A stretch of DNA of 64,000 nt from Psychrobacillus antarcticus (GCF_029533155.1 NZ_JAIZDB010000005.1:56974-120973), one strand, 5' to 3'; counted from the first letter of the stretch, positions 1 to 8,304 are shown. Made by a program: numbers and translations. Notes: generated by a model from the sequence alone, not told the origin.

Positions 1-1
1 C

Positions 2-46
2 CGAGAACGTGCTGCGTTGTTAAAGGCGTATATTTTAGGGAATTGA
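2..46 (+). CDS. 3' end of an unidentified gene cut by the window edge
   Basis: Only the last 14 codons are present, reading RERAALLKAYILGN and then TGA. The frame is open to the window edge and a strong intrinsic terminator follows 11 bases later, which is why I treat it as a true gene end. Too little protein is visible to name a family. Confidence 0.55.
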   Translation, partial: RERAALLKAYILGN

Positions 47-57
47 TTATTACAAAT

Positions 58-107
58 AGATGGGTATCAAGTAATTATTGCGTTACTTTCTTGATACCCA
101 TCTTTTT
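58..107. terminator. Bidirectional intrinsic terminator
   Basis: A perfect 14-bp inverted repeat (AGATGGGTATCAAG at 58-71, its complement at 90-103) is followed by a T run. It sits between the + strand gene end at 46 and the - strand GIY-YIG gene end at 128, so it can serve both. Confidence 0.85.
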
Positions 108-127
108 ACTAATCCATAAAATTCATT

Positions 128-472
128 TTAGCTATGATATCCTTTTTCACCGTAAGGTTGTAGCTTTTCTAACCATTTCTCCAATAACTTTTCTAATTCT
201 TTTTTGCCTACTCTACTTTCAGTTTCCTCTTTTTTAATAATCTCCATATGCTCTATGTCAAAATTATCTTTGCCGAACTGAGTCCAGTCCTTTTGCAGAT
301 TTTTATTTGAATGGAGTCCGTTTTCTAATGTAAATTTAACTCCATTCAACGTTTTAAAATTAGGTGTAGAAGCTACATACTTTTTACCGTTTCGTTTGTT
401 TGTGATGACGTAAATTCCGCCCTCGATTTTAATTTCTTTATATTCTTGTTTTAATTCTTTTTTGCGATCCAT
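128..472 (-). CDS. GIY-YIG nuclease family protein
   Basis: A 114-residue protein. Residues about 18-35 read GGIYVITNKRNGKKYVAST, the GIY and degenerate YIG strands of the GIY-YIG fold, followed by a Lys/Glu-rich C-terminal helix. The classical YIG is KYVAS here, and a helical Arg or distant Glu typical of active nucleases cannot be assigned by eye, so catalytic activity is uncertain. The ATG follows AAGGATGG. It lies 19 bases downstream of the DUF2087 regulator and is probably co-transcribed with it, ending at the shared terminator. This pairing with a LuxR/DUF2087 protein suggests a regulator-partner role rather than a mobile intron endonuclease, but that is inference. Confidence 0.75.
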   Translation of the reverse strand: MDRKKELKQEYKEIKIEGGIYVITNKRNGKKYVASTPNFKTLNGVKFTLENGLHSNKNLQKDWTQFGKDNFDIEHMEIIKKEETESRVGKKELEKLLEKWLEKLQPYGEKGYHS

Positions 473-491
473 TTATATTCCATCCTTCTAT

Positions 492-1247
492 TTAGTTTTT
501 CACCCAATACGCACTACCATCGTCTTGTCTGTCCAAAAATCCATACTCTATTAAGTAACGTCTTAATGTTACGAAATCCTCATAAGCATTCTTTAGTACA
601 TGATTTATTTCTTTCTCTGTGTAGGTTTTTCCTTTTTCAAATCTTTGGATCAGAACTCTTAAGGTTGCTAGTTTTTGCTTTTCTTTCCTAGGAAATTTCA
701 TAAGAGGTCCATCTATTCCATCTGGGAAGAATTTACTTTCGATATCTTTTTGTTCTTCTTGCGTGATGTTATACCGATCGTCCACCATCGTTGCAGTCTT
801 ATGAAGCGGTAAAAATGTCGGCGCATGATTATCTTGTGCCTTTAACAATTCCATCATCGCTAAAAACACTTTTGCTTGTCGCTCCTTTTCCTTTAATACG
901 AAACGATGATTTCGAATCGTAGAAGAGCTTCCAATTCCTAGCTCTGTTTGTATTTCTGCATCACTTTTACCCTCATAAAAGAGGCGTAATAGGCTATTTT
1001 GATGATCGGTTAAGCCAGTAAATTTTTTGTTAAGCCCTATTAGATATTGAAAAACAGAGTCATGCTCCGTTTCAATATGATGCTTCATGAATTTTCCTGC
1101 TTCATATAACATATTATTCTTTGGATAAATGAATCCCTTTTCAACTTTAAATCCGCACATAATACATACATACATTTCGTCTTCTTCAACATAACCTGAC
1201 TTTAACTGTTCTGAAGAGGCATTCCAAAGTAATTCCGACACTTCCAT
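492..1247 (-). CDS. LuxR-type HTH protein with C-terminal DUF2087 domain
   Basis: About 251 residues. Near the N terminus a CxxC pair (CIMC) and a later HHIETEH cluster look like a possible metal site. A LuxR-like helix-turn-helix follows at roughly residues 78-116 (GLTDHQNSLL... AEIQTELGIGSSSTIRNH). The C-terminal 70 residues (FPRKEKQKLATLR ... YLIEYGFLDR) are a DUF2087 module. I chose the ATG at 1247. The TTG at 1259 also opens the frame, and neither start has a good ribosome site. The promoter upstream carries an 11-bp inverted repeat, and a third half-site overlaps the start codon, which suggests autoregulation. First gene of a two-gene operon with the GIY-YIG protein. Ligand and targets are unknown. 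Confidence 0.75.
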   Translation of the reverse strand: MEVSELLWNASSEQLKSGYVEEDEMYVCIMCGFKVEKGFIYPKNNMLYEAGKFMKHHIETEHDSVFQYLIGLNKKFTGLTDHQNSLLRLFYEGKSDAEIQTELGIGSSSTIRNHRFVLKEKERQAKVFLAMMELLKAQDNHAPTFLPLHKTATMVDDRYNITQEEQKDIESKFFPDGIDGPLMKFPRKEKQKLATLRVLIQRFEKGKTYTEKEINHVLKNAYEDFVTLRRYLIEYGFLDRQDDGSAYWVKN

Positions 1248-1275
1248 ATACAAACACAACCAATCTTTGTTTATT

Positions 1276-1315
1276 AATATACAAACATTATATAATAACG
1301 TTTGTATATTATCAA
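1276..1315 (-). promoter_or_regulatory. Sigma-A promoter overlapped by palindromic operator
   Basis: On the minus strand TTGATA (1310-1315) and TATAAT (1287-1292) are separated by 17 bases. A perfect 11-bp inverted repeat (AATATACAAAC at 1276-1286, complement at 1300-1310) surrounds the -10 box, and a further TATACAAAC half-site lies at 1247-1255 on the start codon. The arrangement fits a dimeric repressor blocking the DUF2087 operon. Confidence 0.65.
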
Positions 1316-1406
1316 TATGTAAATATGTGGTTGCTATTTATCTGAAAATAAGAAACAATATAAATACGACGTTTCGGAAATCGAAACGATAGAGAGGGGA
1401 ATTACA

Positions 1407-3104
1407 ATGGTTACATTCAAGGATTATGAGTATAAACGGCCAAATTTAGAGCAAGACAAATCTACATTTCAGGGGTTATTAACAAAATTTCAGGAAGCCT
1501 CTTCAGTAGAAGAACAAAATGAAGCAATTGAGAATATCAATGCATTTCGCAATGATTATTCTACACACGCAAACTTAGTTTATATTCGTGCGTCTATTGA
1601 TACGAATGATGAGTTCTATCAAAAAGAGCGTGATTATTTTGATGAAACAAATCCTGAAATAGAAGAAATGATTACGGAATATTACAAAGCATTGGTTGAA
1701 TCTCCGTTTCGAGCTGAATTAGAAGATAAATGGGGCAACCAGCTTTTTGATTTGGCAGATTACCAGATTAAAGCATTTTCCCCTGAAATCATTTCTCTTA
1801 TGCAAAAAGAAAACAAGCTTGCATCAGACTACTCAAAGTTAGTTGCCTCTGCACAAGTAGAATTTAATGGAGAGACACTAACACTTGCACAACTTGGGCC
1901 ATATGCCGAATCAACTGATCGCGATACTCGTAAAAAAGCGAAAGAGACTAGTAGTGGTTTTTTCCATGGAAATGAAGCTAGATTTGATGAAATTTATGAT
2001 GAACTAGTAAAAGTACGTCATGAAATCGCAACGATACTTGGATACAAGAACTTTGTAGAACTGGGCTATATTCGTATGAACCGTATTGATTACAATGCGG
2101 AGATGGTAAAAAAATTCCGTGATCAGGTCCGTGATTTTATCGTTCCTGTGGCGACTAAGCTTTATGAGCGACAAGCAAAACGCATAGGCGTAGACAGTCT
2201 GAAGTATTATGATGAGCCTTTTAACTTCTTAAGTGGGAACGCAACACCACAAGGTTCTCCGGAGTGGATTGTAGAAAACGGCAAGAAAATGTACGAGGAG
2301 CTCTCTCCTGAAACAGCTGAGTTCTTCCAGTTTATGATTGATCGTGATTTGATGGATTTAGTTGCGAAAAAAGGGAAAGAAGCTGGTGGTTATTGTACAT
2401 TCATCGATAACTATGAATCTCCATATATCTTCTCTAATTTCAATGGAACATCAGGAGATATTGATGTATTAACGCATGAAGCAGGTCATGCTTTCCAAGT
2501 ATATACAAGTCGTAACATAGGTATCCCAGAGTATGTTTGGCCGACTTTTGAGTCCTGTGAGATCCATTCGATGAGTATGGAATTCTTTACATGGCCTTGG
2601 ATGGAATTATTCTTTAAAGAGCAAACCGACAAATATAAGTTTGCCCATTTAAGTAGCGGTCTTCTTTTCCTACCCTACGGAGTCGCAGTGGATGAATTCC
2701 AACATGCTGTTTATGAAAATCCGGAGATGACTCCCGCTGAGCGTAAGGCTACTTGGAAGAAGATAGAGGAAATTTATTTACCTCATCTTGATTACGATGG
2801 AAATAGTTATTACGAAGCTGGTGGGTTCTGGCAACGTCAAGCACATATTTATGCTAGTCCATTCTATTATATCGACTACACACTTGCTCAAATATGTGCA
2901 TTCCAATTTTGGAAACGCTCAAGAGAGGATCACGAAGCTGCTTGGAAGGATTATTTATATCTTTGCCAACTTGGAGGATCGAAATCATTTACTAAATTAG
3001 TAGCAGAAGCGAATTTAATCTCTCCATTTGAGGATGGTTGTGTAGAATCAGTCATTGGTTCAATTGAGGAGTATTTAAATAGTGTGGATGACTCTGCATT
3101 ATAG
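1407..3104 (+). CDS. M3 family oligoendopeptidase
   Basis: A 565-residue zinc metallopeptidase of the M3B (PepF-like) family that cleaves short peptides in the cytoplasm. The zinc motif HEAGH is at residues 357-361 and the downstream FESCEIHSMSMEFF segment supplies the third-ligand glutamate region. Length matches the M3 subgroup of about 560 residues. There is no signal peptide. The ATG follows AGAGAGGGGAAT at good spacing. An RDD membrane protein gene starts 22 bases after the stop and is probably co-transcribed, ending at the terminator at 3539. Confidence 0.93.
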   Translation: MVTFKDYEYKRPNLEQDKSTFQGLLTKFQEASSVEEQNEAIENINAFRNDYSTHANLVYIRASIDTNDEFYQKERDYFDETNPEIEEMITEYYKALVESPFRAELEDKWGNQLFDLADYQIKAFSPEIISLMQKENKLASDYSKLVASAQVEFNGETLTLAQLGPYAESTDRDTRKKAKETSSGFFHGNEARFDEIYDELVKVRHEIATILGYKNFVELGYIRMNRIDYNAEMVKKFRDQVRDFIVPVATKLYERQAKRIGVDSLKYYDEPFNFLSGNATPQGSPEWIVENGKKMYEELSPETAEFFQFMIDRDLMDLVAKKGKEAGGYCTFIDNYESPYIFSNFNGTSGDIDVLTHEAGHAFQVYTSRNIGIPEYVWPTFESCEIHSMSMEFFTWPWMELFFKEQTDKYKFAHLSSGLLFLPYGVAVDEFQHAVYENPEMTPAERKATWKKIEEIYLPHLDYDGNSYYEAGGFWQRQAHIYASPFYYIDYTLAQICAFQFWKRSREDHEAAWKDYLYLCQLGGSKSFTKLVAEANLISPFEDGCVESVIGSIEEYLNSVDDSAL

Positions 3105-3126
3105 GTATTGAAAGGAGTTGGAGAAT

Positions 3127-3531
3127 TTGAATCCAGCTGGTTTTTGGATAAGATTTGGTGCTAGTTTATTCGATGGCATTATCATGGCGGCGCCGCTAGC
3201 CATTATTAGTTATCTTATATTTGGGGAAAGTGATACATGGTTTACTACTATTGGGTCGTATATATATTTCATATTGCTACCTGTCGTTTGGACTGGATAC
3301 ACTGTAGGTAAGAGAATTCTTGGGATTCGTATTGTGAACTTAGATGAGACTGATGTTAGTTTTTGGACAATGATTAAACGACAATTAATCGCTGGTCTTA
3401 TTTACGCGTTAACATTTGGCATTGGTGTTATTGTTAGTGCCTTTATGGTTGGCATTCGTGAAGATAAACGAGCAATTCATGATTTTATAGCAGGAACTTA
3501 CGTAACTTTCTATCCACCTTGGAAAGAATAG
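3127..3531 (+). CDS. RDD family membrane protein
   Basis: About 134 residues with an N-terminal RDD-type segment (GFWIRFGASLFDGIIM, where the Arg and Asp flank and enter the first helix) and three predicted membrane helices, ending in the typical RAIHDFIAGTYV. The function of the family is unsettled; ion antiport has been proposed for some members. I prefer the TTG at 3127 over the TTG at 3118 because AAAGGAG ends at 3117, which gives a proper 9-base spacing only to the later codon. Confidence 0.88.
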   Translation: MNPAGFWIRFGASLFDGIIMAAPLAIISYLIFGESDTWFTTIGSYIYFILLPVVWTGYTVGKRILGIRIVNLDETDVSFWTMIKRQLIAGLIYALTFGIGVIVSAFMVGIREDKRAIHDFIAGTYVTFYPPWKE

Positions 3532-3538
3532 TATTTAG

Positions 3539-3568
3539 AACAAGCATTCATTAGGATGCTTGTTTTTC
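3539..3568 (+). terminator. Intrinsic terminator after RDD gene
   Basis: AACAAGCAT (3539-3547) pairs with ATGCTTGTT (3556-3564) and runs into TTTTC. Confidence 0.8.
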
Positions 3569-3674
3569 TTTGATATTCCTTACATTTCTATAGCTTTCTT
3601 ACTTGATGAGATTCTGATATATAAGCAGAAACTCATTTTTTTATCTCTTACATTACTTTTAGTAATCAAATATA

Positions 3675-3723
3675 TTGTGTTTAGTTAATAACTATATTAT
3701 ATTAAGTTACGTTAAGTAACTTA
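3675..3723 (+). promoter_or_regulatory. Promoter and inverted-repeat operator of the doxX operon
   Basis: A weak TTGTGT (3675-3680) and TATATT (3698-3703) are 17 bases apart. Immediately downstream TAAGTTAC (3703-3710) and GTAACTTA (3716-3723) form an 8-bp inverted repeat over the expected transcription start. This is the layout of a MarR/HxlR-type repressor site as known for redox-sensing regulators in Bacillus, but the binding protein is not in the window. Confidence 0.5.
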
Positions 3724-3740
3724 TATGGAGGATTTTTATT

Positions 3741-4145
3741 ATGAAGAAGCAACAACTTGCAACACTTATTTTACGTGTCGTGTTTGGACTTATGTTCTTA
3801 ATACACGGCATAGCAAAATTCCAAGGGGGGATTTCAAATACTGTTGGATATTTTGATTCTCTTGGTTTACCAGGATCTCTAGCATACGGAATTGCAATTA
3901 TTGAATTAGTCGGTGGATTATTATTAATAATTGGGTTTGGAACACGTATCATTGGGGCTCTATTTGCGGTAATAATGCTAGGAGCAATTTTCTCAGCGAA
4001 ACTATCATTAGGATTATTAGGCGATGGTGTATCAGCTGGATACGAATTAGAATTAGTTTTCTTAGGAATCGGTGTCTATTTTGTCTTAGCTGATCCGATT
4101 AATTTATCACTTGATGAAAAACTGTCACAAAAAAATAAATATTGA
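3741..4145 (+). CDS. DoxX family membrane protein
   Basis: 134 residues, four predicted membrane helices, with the family's LRVVFGLMFLIHGIAKF start and GTRIIGALFAVIML segment. DoxX proteins of Bacilli (CatD/YfiD type) are usually tied to quinone, catechol or thiol stress. The ATG has a GGAGG site 10 bases upstream. The FMN reductase gene follows directly, supporting a quinone or azo-compound detoxification pair under the operator at 3703-3723. The physiological substrate is not visible from sequence. Confidence 0.88.
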   Translation: MKKQQLATLILRVVFGLMFLIHGIAKFQGGISNTVGYFDSLGLPGSLAYGIAIIELVGGLLLIIGFGTRIIGALFAVIMLGAIFSAKLSLGLLGDGVSAGYELELVFLGIGVYFVLADPINLSLDEKLSQKNKY

Positions 4146-4222
4146 TTAGAGGGAATAACATGAGCTTTATGAAAAAAATATTCGGATCAAATTCAAATGA
4201 TGAGCAAACAGGAGGAAATAAC

Positions 4223-4762
4223 ATGATGAAAATTGGTATTGTTTTAGGAAGTACACGTGAAGGACGCGTTAGTCCACAAGTTGGAGCATGGGTAAAAGAA
4301 CTAGCGGACAAGCGTGGAGACGCAGAATATGAAATTATCGATATTGCAGATTTTAAATTACCACTGTTAGGTGAAACAGGCGGAGACGCATCCGGTGCAG
4401 CAGCTTGGTCAGCAGCGGTTGCAAAACAAGACGGTTTTGTATTCATCGTTCAAGAATACAATCACTCAATCACTGGAGCACTTAAAAATGCATTAGATTA
4501 TCTACGTGAAGAATGGAACAACAAAGCAGCAGGTATCGTATCTTACGGTTCTGTAGGTGGAGCTCGAGCAACAGAACATTTACGTGGAGTTTTATCTGAA
4601 TTGCAAGTAGCACATGTACGTGTTCATCCGGCTTTATCATTATTTACAGACTTCGAAAACGGTACAGATTTCAAACCAGCTGCAGTTCAAGCTGATTCAG
4701 TCAACCAAATGCTTGACCAAGTTATTCCTTGGACAAAAGCTTTAAAAACTGTACGTAATTAG
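4223..4762 (+). CDS. NADPH-dependent FMN reductase (azoreductase-like)
   Basis: About 179 residues of the flavodoxin-like FMN_red family. GIVLGSTREGR near the N terminus is the phosphate-binding loop, PLLGETGG and QEYNHSITGALKNALDYL are the typical FMN-site segments, and YGSVGGARA follows. It would reduce flavin, quinones or azo dyes with NADPH in the cytosol. Two in-frame starts have their own ribosome sites: ATG 4160 (AGAGGG) and ATG 4223 (AGGAGG, better spaced). The longer form adds 21 residues beginning MSFMKKIFGSN. I chose 4223 because the family begins there. Co-transcribed with doxX. Confidence 0.9.
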   Translation: MMKIGIVLGSTREGRVSPQVGAWVKELADKRGDAEYEIIDIADFKLPLLGETGGDASGAAAWSAAVAKQDGFVFIVQEYNHSITGALKNALDYLREEWNNKAAGIVSYGSVGGARATEHLRGVLSELQVAHVRVHPALSLFTDFENGTDFKPAAVQADSVNQMLDQVIPWTKALKTVRN

Positions 4763-4781
4763 TCTAGACATTTATAATAAT

Positions 4782-4811
4782 AAAAACTCATCTTCTTGGA
4801 TGAGTTTTTTT
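4782..4811 (+). terminator. Intrinsic terminator after FMN reductase
   Basis: AAAAACTCATC (4782-4792) pairs with GATGAGTTTTT (4799-4809), followed by T residues. Confidence 0.85.
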
Positions 4812-4882
4812 GTTTACTTTTATCTTCTGTACTTCTTCCCTGAATTCAACAAGGATTAGTAGTAAATGAGCTACTAAACTCA

Positions 4883-5353
4883 CTAAATTCTCAAATCCCC
4901 AATCTTTTCACATAGATCCTTAGCTCTTTTTGACATTAGAATCTCCTGGTGCAAATATTTGGCTGCCTTAGACCTAAGAAACTCATCTATACACCAAAAG
5001 AGACTTGAAGCTAGTAGGGAGGTAATGAAATAAAAGTTACCAAATAAACTCCTGAAATTTGAAAGTAGCAAATCCCTTTCCCATTCTGAAAATAAGATTG
5101 GGATCAAAACAAATAAAGCAGCAAGGGATAAGTGAATTAACAATGCCAAACTTCCTCTATGAGATACTCTTAGTTTTTTTGTGACGAAATCAGAGAGAAT
5201 AGATGCTGGCACTCCATAAATCAATAGAATTGGTAATAGATACATACCCATAATAATTACAAAACCAGTCTGTTCTATGAGGAAATAAATTAACATAACC
5301 AATACACAAGCCATTACCGCCGAAACAAGCTTTCTTATAATTATATGGACCAC
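4883..5353 (-). CDS. Hypothetical four-helix membrane protein
   Basis: 156 residues starting at a GTG, with about four hydrophobic segments (residues 8-28, 33-52, 70-90 and 105-120) and a charged C-terminal tail (KAAKYLHQEILMSKRAKDL). I recognise no family. The ribosome site is weak, so the start is uncertain. It lies in a run of three minus-strand small membrane-protein genes (4883-6494) with no shared promoter that I can identify. Confidence 0.6.
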   Translation of the reverse strand: MVHIIIRKLVSAVMACVLVMLIYFLIEQTGFVIIMGMYLLPILLIYGVPASILSDFVTKKLRVSHRGSLALLIHLSLAALFVLIPILFSEWERDLLLSNFRSLFGNFYFITSLLASSLFWCIDEFLRSKAAKYLHQEILMSKRAKDLCEKIGDLRI

Positions 5354-5425
5354 CCCAATCTAAACAATCTCTACCTGCATACGTCCTTTAGCTAATTTTT
5401 CCAATCGAATACAGAAATTCACCTG

Positions 5426-5716
5426 TTATTTTAATAAAAAATAAAACAAAATTGCCACTACAAAACTTGGAATTGCCATTAATGCTGAACGAAAACTAAC
5501 ATTATTTCTTTGATTTCTATCTTCAACAGATTCAGTTGCTAGGTTAGCTCTCATTCTATCTCCACTTACTAATACACCCGAAAAAATGAATGATATCGCA
5601 ATTAAGAAAAACCCAATTCCACTTGTAATAGTAGTAACCATTTCAATATTCCATATCACAATAGCCACTAAAACACCTAGTAAAGATAGTAGCATTCCAA
5701 ATAATAAGTATTTCAA
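5426..5716 (-). CDS. DUF5316-like small membrane protein
   Basis: 96 residues with three hydrophobic segments, at residues 2-22, 30-50 and 74-94, and a charged loop DRMRANLATESVEDRNQRNN between the second and third. The layout resembles the Bacillus DUF5316 family, whose function is unknown. The TTG start follows AAGGGGGGATAAC. Confidence 0.7.
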   Translation of the reverse strand: MKYLLFGMLLSLLGVLVAIVIWNIEMVTTITSGIGFFLIAISFIFSGVLVSGDRMRANLATESVEDRNQRNNVSFRSALMAIPSFVVAILFYFLLK

Positions 5717-5834
5717 GTTATCCCCCCTTGCTATTTAATACGATTATGTATGACGAAGGTTTCAGATATTTAATGAGTACAACTGCTTAGCTTAATAATA
5801 GGGGGTGCCAATATTGTTTAGCCTTATAAGGTGA

Positions 5835-6494
5835 CTAATTTACTACTTCCCCTTTGACATTCAATATTTTTATTTCATAAGAGTCAATATGAGATATCGA
5901 GTTTAGTTCGTTAGAAAGTAATATTTCATTTGCCGCCTCTTCCATCTCCATTACTAACGTATGTGCATCCTTATCGGAACTTTTTATGGAAGTTTGTATG
6001 GTAATGGATTTTTGATACTCAGCATTTATATTGCCGAATACGTCGTAATCTTTAAGCCCTTCCATTAAAGTTGATGTTAAGTGTACAAGTTCTTTGTTTA
6101 TATTTTCAACTTCTTCGTTAATGAAAGCTAAATCCATTCTCTCTACAACAACTGTATAGTCTTTTAATATGGATGATTTAATTACACTTTTTGCAATAGA
6201 CTCTATATCATTTTTTACTGTATGAAAATATTCCTCATTCTCTTTAACTTGTACCCTCAATTCTATCTTCGAGTTCGAACTTACACCAAATTCCAACTGC
6301 TCGTATTTCTCATGAATTTTTTCAGTTACCTTATTCAATGTAGTAAAAGTTTGTTCACGTTCTTTAGTAGATAAAGGTTTTGGCTCCTCCTTATTCGCAA
6401 CAGCAGTATCAGCTTCTAAAGGCTTCTCCAACAAGCTAAATGAAACTACTCCAAGCATAAATATTCCAGCTATAATCAGTATCCTTATTAACAT
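5835..6494 (-). CDS. Hypothetical membrane-anchored extracytoplasmic protein
   Basis: 219 residues from the ATG at 6494, which has a perfect AGGAGGGATT ribosome site; upstream in-frame codons lack one. One N-terminal hydrophobic helix (LIRILIIAGIFMLGVVSF) acts as a signal anchor, followed by a charged, probably helical domain rich in Glu and Lys (TLNKVTEKIHEKYEQL, INEEVENINKEL). No catalytic motif and no known family are evident. Such proteins in Bacilli often face the cell wall, but no function should be assigned. Confidence 0.7.
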   Translation of the reverse strand: MLIRILIIAGIFMLGVVSFSLLEKPLEADTAVANKEEPKPLSTKEREQTFTTLNKVTEKIHEKYEQLEFGVSSNSKIELRVQVKENEEYFHTVKNDIESIAKSVIKSSILKDYTVVVERMDLAFINEEVENINKELVHLTSTLMEGLKDYDVFGNINAEYQKSITIQTSIKSSDKDAHTLVMEMEEAANEILLSNELNSISHIDSYEIKILNVKGEVVN

Positions 6495-6635
6495 ATAATC
6501 CCTCCTGTTAAGAAGGTATGACCTAAGCGACCAATAAATTCCATGAAAGCTTGATGCCCTCTTCATGAAGTATCTGTATATTTAATTAGTTCTGCAAAGT
6601 TTCCGCTCAAATGCTATCTTTATAAATAATATTCT

Positions 6636-7214
6636 CTAGCTTCTAGTTATGACATTCAATGTTTCGACTAAATGAATATTCATGTCATCAACGGATTCTT
6701 CAAAATTAGTCCGATACCATTCAATTATTAATCCAATGATTGCATTTGTCATAAAGGAATATACGAATTTTTTAGACTCATCATACTCTCCGATTTTGCT
6801 GTCCTCTATGAAATTCGAACGGATTGCATCAAAAAACATATAATAGTATGTTGTCGATACGTTATCCGATAAAATAATTCGATAAAAATCTTCATACTTT
6901 TTGACATGATGAAAAATACGAACTGTTTTTGGATCTATGTTTTTATAATCTAAAGTTTGTACTTGTAGTGCAGAAATATATTTGTATGGCTCTTTGTATG
7001 ATTCTTCTAGATCTACAATCACCTCTTCAAAAAACTCCTTAAACACATCTCCGACTTCTTCATAGTGAAAGTAAAATGTTCCTCTATTTATACTTGCTTC
7101 TCGACAAAGCTCAGAAACGTTGATGTCTGTTAGAAGCTTATCTTTTAATAGTTTAGTTAAAGCTTGGTAGATAGCTTTCTTAGTCTTCACGACTCTTAAA
7201 TCTTTTACTTTCAA
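6636..7214 (-). CDS. TetR/AcrR family transcriptional regulator
   Basis: 192 residues. The N-terminal TetR HTH covers roughly residues 5-52 (TKKAIYQALTKLLKDK ... VSELCREASINRGTFYFHY). The C-terminal part resembles the TetR_C_8 ligand domain found in DhaS-like regulators. I start it at the TTG at 7214, 8 bases after AGGGAG; the GTG at 7223 would sit on the ribosome site itself. It is divergent from the SDR gene at 7360, with inverted-repeat DNA between them, so it probably represses that gene and itself. The ligand is unknown. Confidence 0.88.
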   Translation of the reverse strand: MKVKDLRVVKTKKAIYQALTKLLKDKLLTDINVSELCREASINRGTFYFHYEEVGDVFKEFFEEVIVDLEESYKEPYKYISALQVQTLDYKNIDPKTVRIFHHVKKYEDFYRIILSDNVSTTYYYMFFDAIRSNFIEDSKIGEYDESKKFVYSFMTNAIIGLIIEWYRTNFEESVDDMNIHLVETLNVITRS

Positions 7215-7287
7215 TAATATCACTCCCTAATTGAACACTTATATCGATAACTGTTCAATATTATACAATAACTGTAAAAACTGTTGA

Positions 7288-7340
7288 TTGAATACGTTTT
7301 CATTTCAAACTATACTGTTATTGTACAACTGTATGATAAC
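7288..7340 (+). promoter_or_regulatory. SDR promoter with probable TetR operator
   Basis: TTGAAT (7288-7293) and TATACT (7311-7316) are 17 bases apart. Just downstream GTTAT (7317-7321) and ATAAC (7336-7340) flank a TTGTACAA core, and a related inverted CAATAACTGT motif lies at 7267-7276 towards the tetR start. The related elements on both sides of the divergent region suggest TetR binding. Confidence 0.5.
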
Positions 7341-7359
7341 ATATGAGGAGGAAATAAAA

Positions 7360-8118
7360 ATGAGATTACAAGACAAAGTAGCTATCATTACAGGCGCGGC
7401 TTCTGGGATGGGGAAATCTATCGCTGAGGCTTATGCAAAACAAGGTGCAAAAGTGGTTGTTTCTGACTACGATTTGGAAGGTGCAGAAACTGTTGCTGCG
7501 GCTATTAAAGCTGCTGGCGGTGAAGCAATTGCTAACCGTGCAAACGTGGCAGAGCTAGCTGACTTAGAAAACTTATTTGCTGAAACAAAGGCAGCGTTTG
7601 GTAAATTAGATATTTTAGTAAACAACGCAGGTATTATGGATGGAATGGAGCCTGTCGGTGAAATTTCGGATGAAAAATGGGATCGTTTATTCGCAGTAAA
7701 TACTACAGGCGTCATGCGTGCAATGCGTATCGCAACTAACATCTTCTTAGAACAAGGACATGGAGTATTCGTTAACAACATTTCTGCAGGCGGATTACGT
7801 GGGGCTCGAGCTGGTGCAGCCTACACAGCTTCTAAACATGCAGTTTCAGGTTTAACTAAAAATACAGCTTATATGTACGCTAACTCAGGAATTCGTTGTA
7901 ATGGAATTGCTCCAGGTGGCGTAATGACTAATATTCAATCTTCTATGACTAGCCTTTCCGAATTCGGTATGGGTCGTCAGCAAACAGGTAGCGGGACAAT
8001 GCCACGTGTTGGTCAACCGGAAGAAATTGCGCAACTTGCAGTATTCTTAGGTTCTGACGAGTCAAGCTTCGTAAATGGGCAAATTATAGCTGCTGACGCG
8101 GGCTGGACTGCTTACTAA
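7360..8118 (+). CDS. SDR family NAD(P)-dependent oxidoreductase
   Basis: 252 residues of a classical short-chain dehydrogenase. The cofactor loop TGAASGMGKS is near the N terminus, VNNAG is present, and the catalytic Ser, Tyr and Lys lie in the NISAG...YTASK stretch. The C terminus GQIIAADAGWTAY is typical. Asp in the SDYDLEG region after the second strand suggests NAD(H) preference. The ATG at 7360 has GAGGAGG 9 bases upstream; the earlier in-frame opening to 7288 covers the promoter and is not coding. The substrate cannot be inferred. Likely controlled by the divergent TetR protein. Confidence 0.9.
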   Translation: MRLQDKVAIITGAASGMGKSIAEAYAKQGAKVVVSDYDLEGAETVAAAIKAAGGEAIANRANVAELADLENLFAETKAAFGKLDILVNNAGIMDGMEPVGEISDEKWDRLFAVNTTGVMRAMRIATNIFLEQGHGVFVNNISAGGLRGARAGAAYTASKHAVSGLTKNTAYMYANSGIRCNGIAPGGVMTNIQSSMTSLSEFGMGRQQTGSGTMPRVGQPEEIAQLAVFLGSDESSFVNGQIIAADAGWTAY

Positions 8119-8165
8119 TAAATTTAACAAGCTAGGTAGACCTATTTCAATATTAACTGAATACC

Positions 8166-8202
8166 ACCAGTTACTGATATTCAATCGGTGACTGGTTTTT
8201 TG
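8166..8202 (+). terminator. Intrinsic terminator after SDR gene
   Basis: ACCAGTTAC (8166-8174) pairs with GTGACTGGT (8188-8196) with one G-T pair, followed by TTTTTT. Confidence 0.8.
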
Positions 8203-8304
8203 CTTATATTGATATCAGGCCTGTTTTTTTCTTTGAAATTCGCATACAATGTGAAGGAAGTTTAACCTCCAGTACCGAATTTAAAGGAAAGGGGAGTGTT
8301 TTTT

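Noticed and set aside
43..237. 64-codon frame over the first terminator
   Set aside because: It crosses a perfect terminator hairpin and overlaps the GIY-YIG gene; no ribosome site.
3707..3952. Minus-strand open frame across doxX
   Set aside because: It is the antisense of a well-supported gene, has no ribosome site and no family look.
4099..4446. 115-codon minus-strand open frame across the FMN reductase
   Set aside because: Antisense shadow of a conserved coding gene, biased composition, no start signal.
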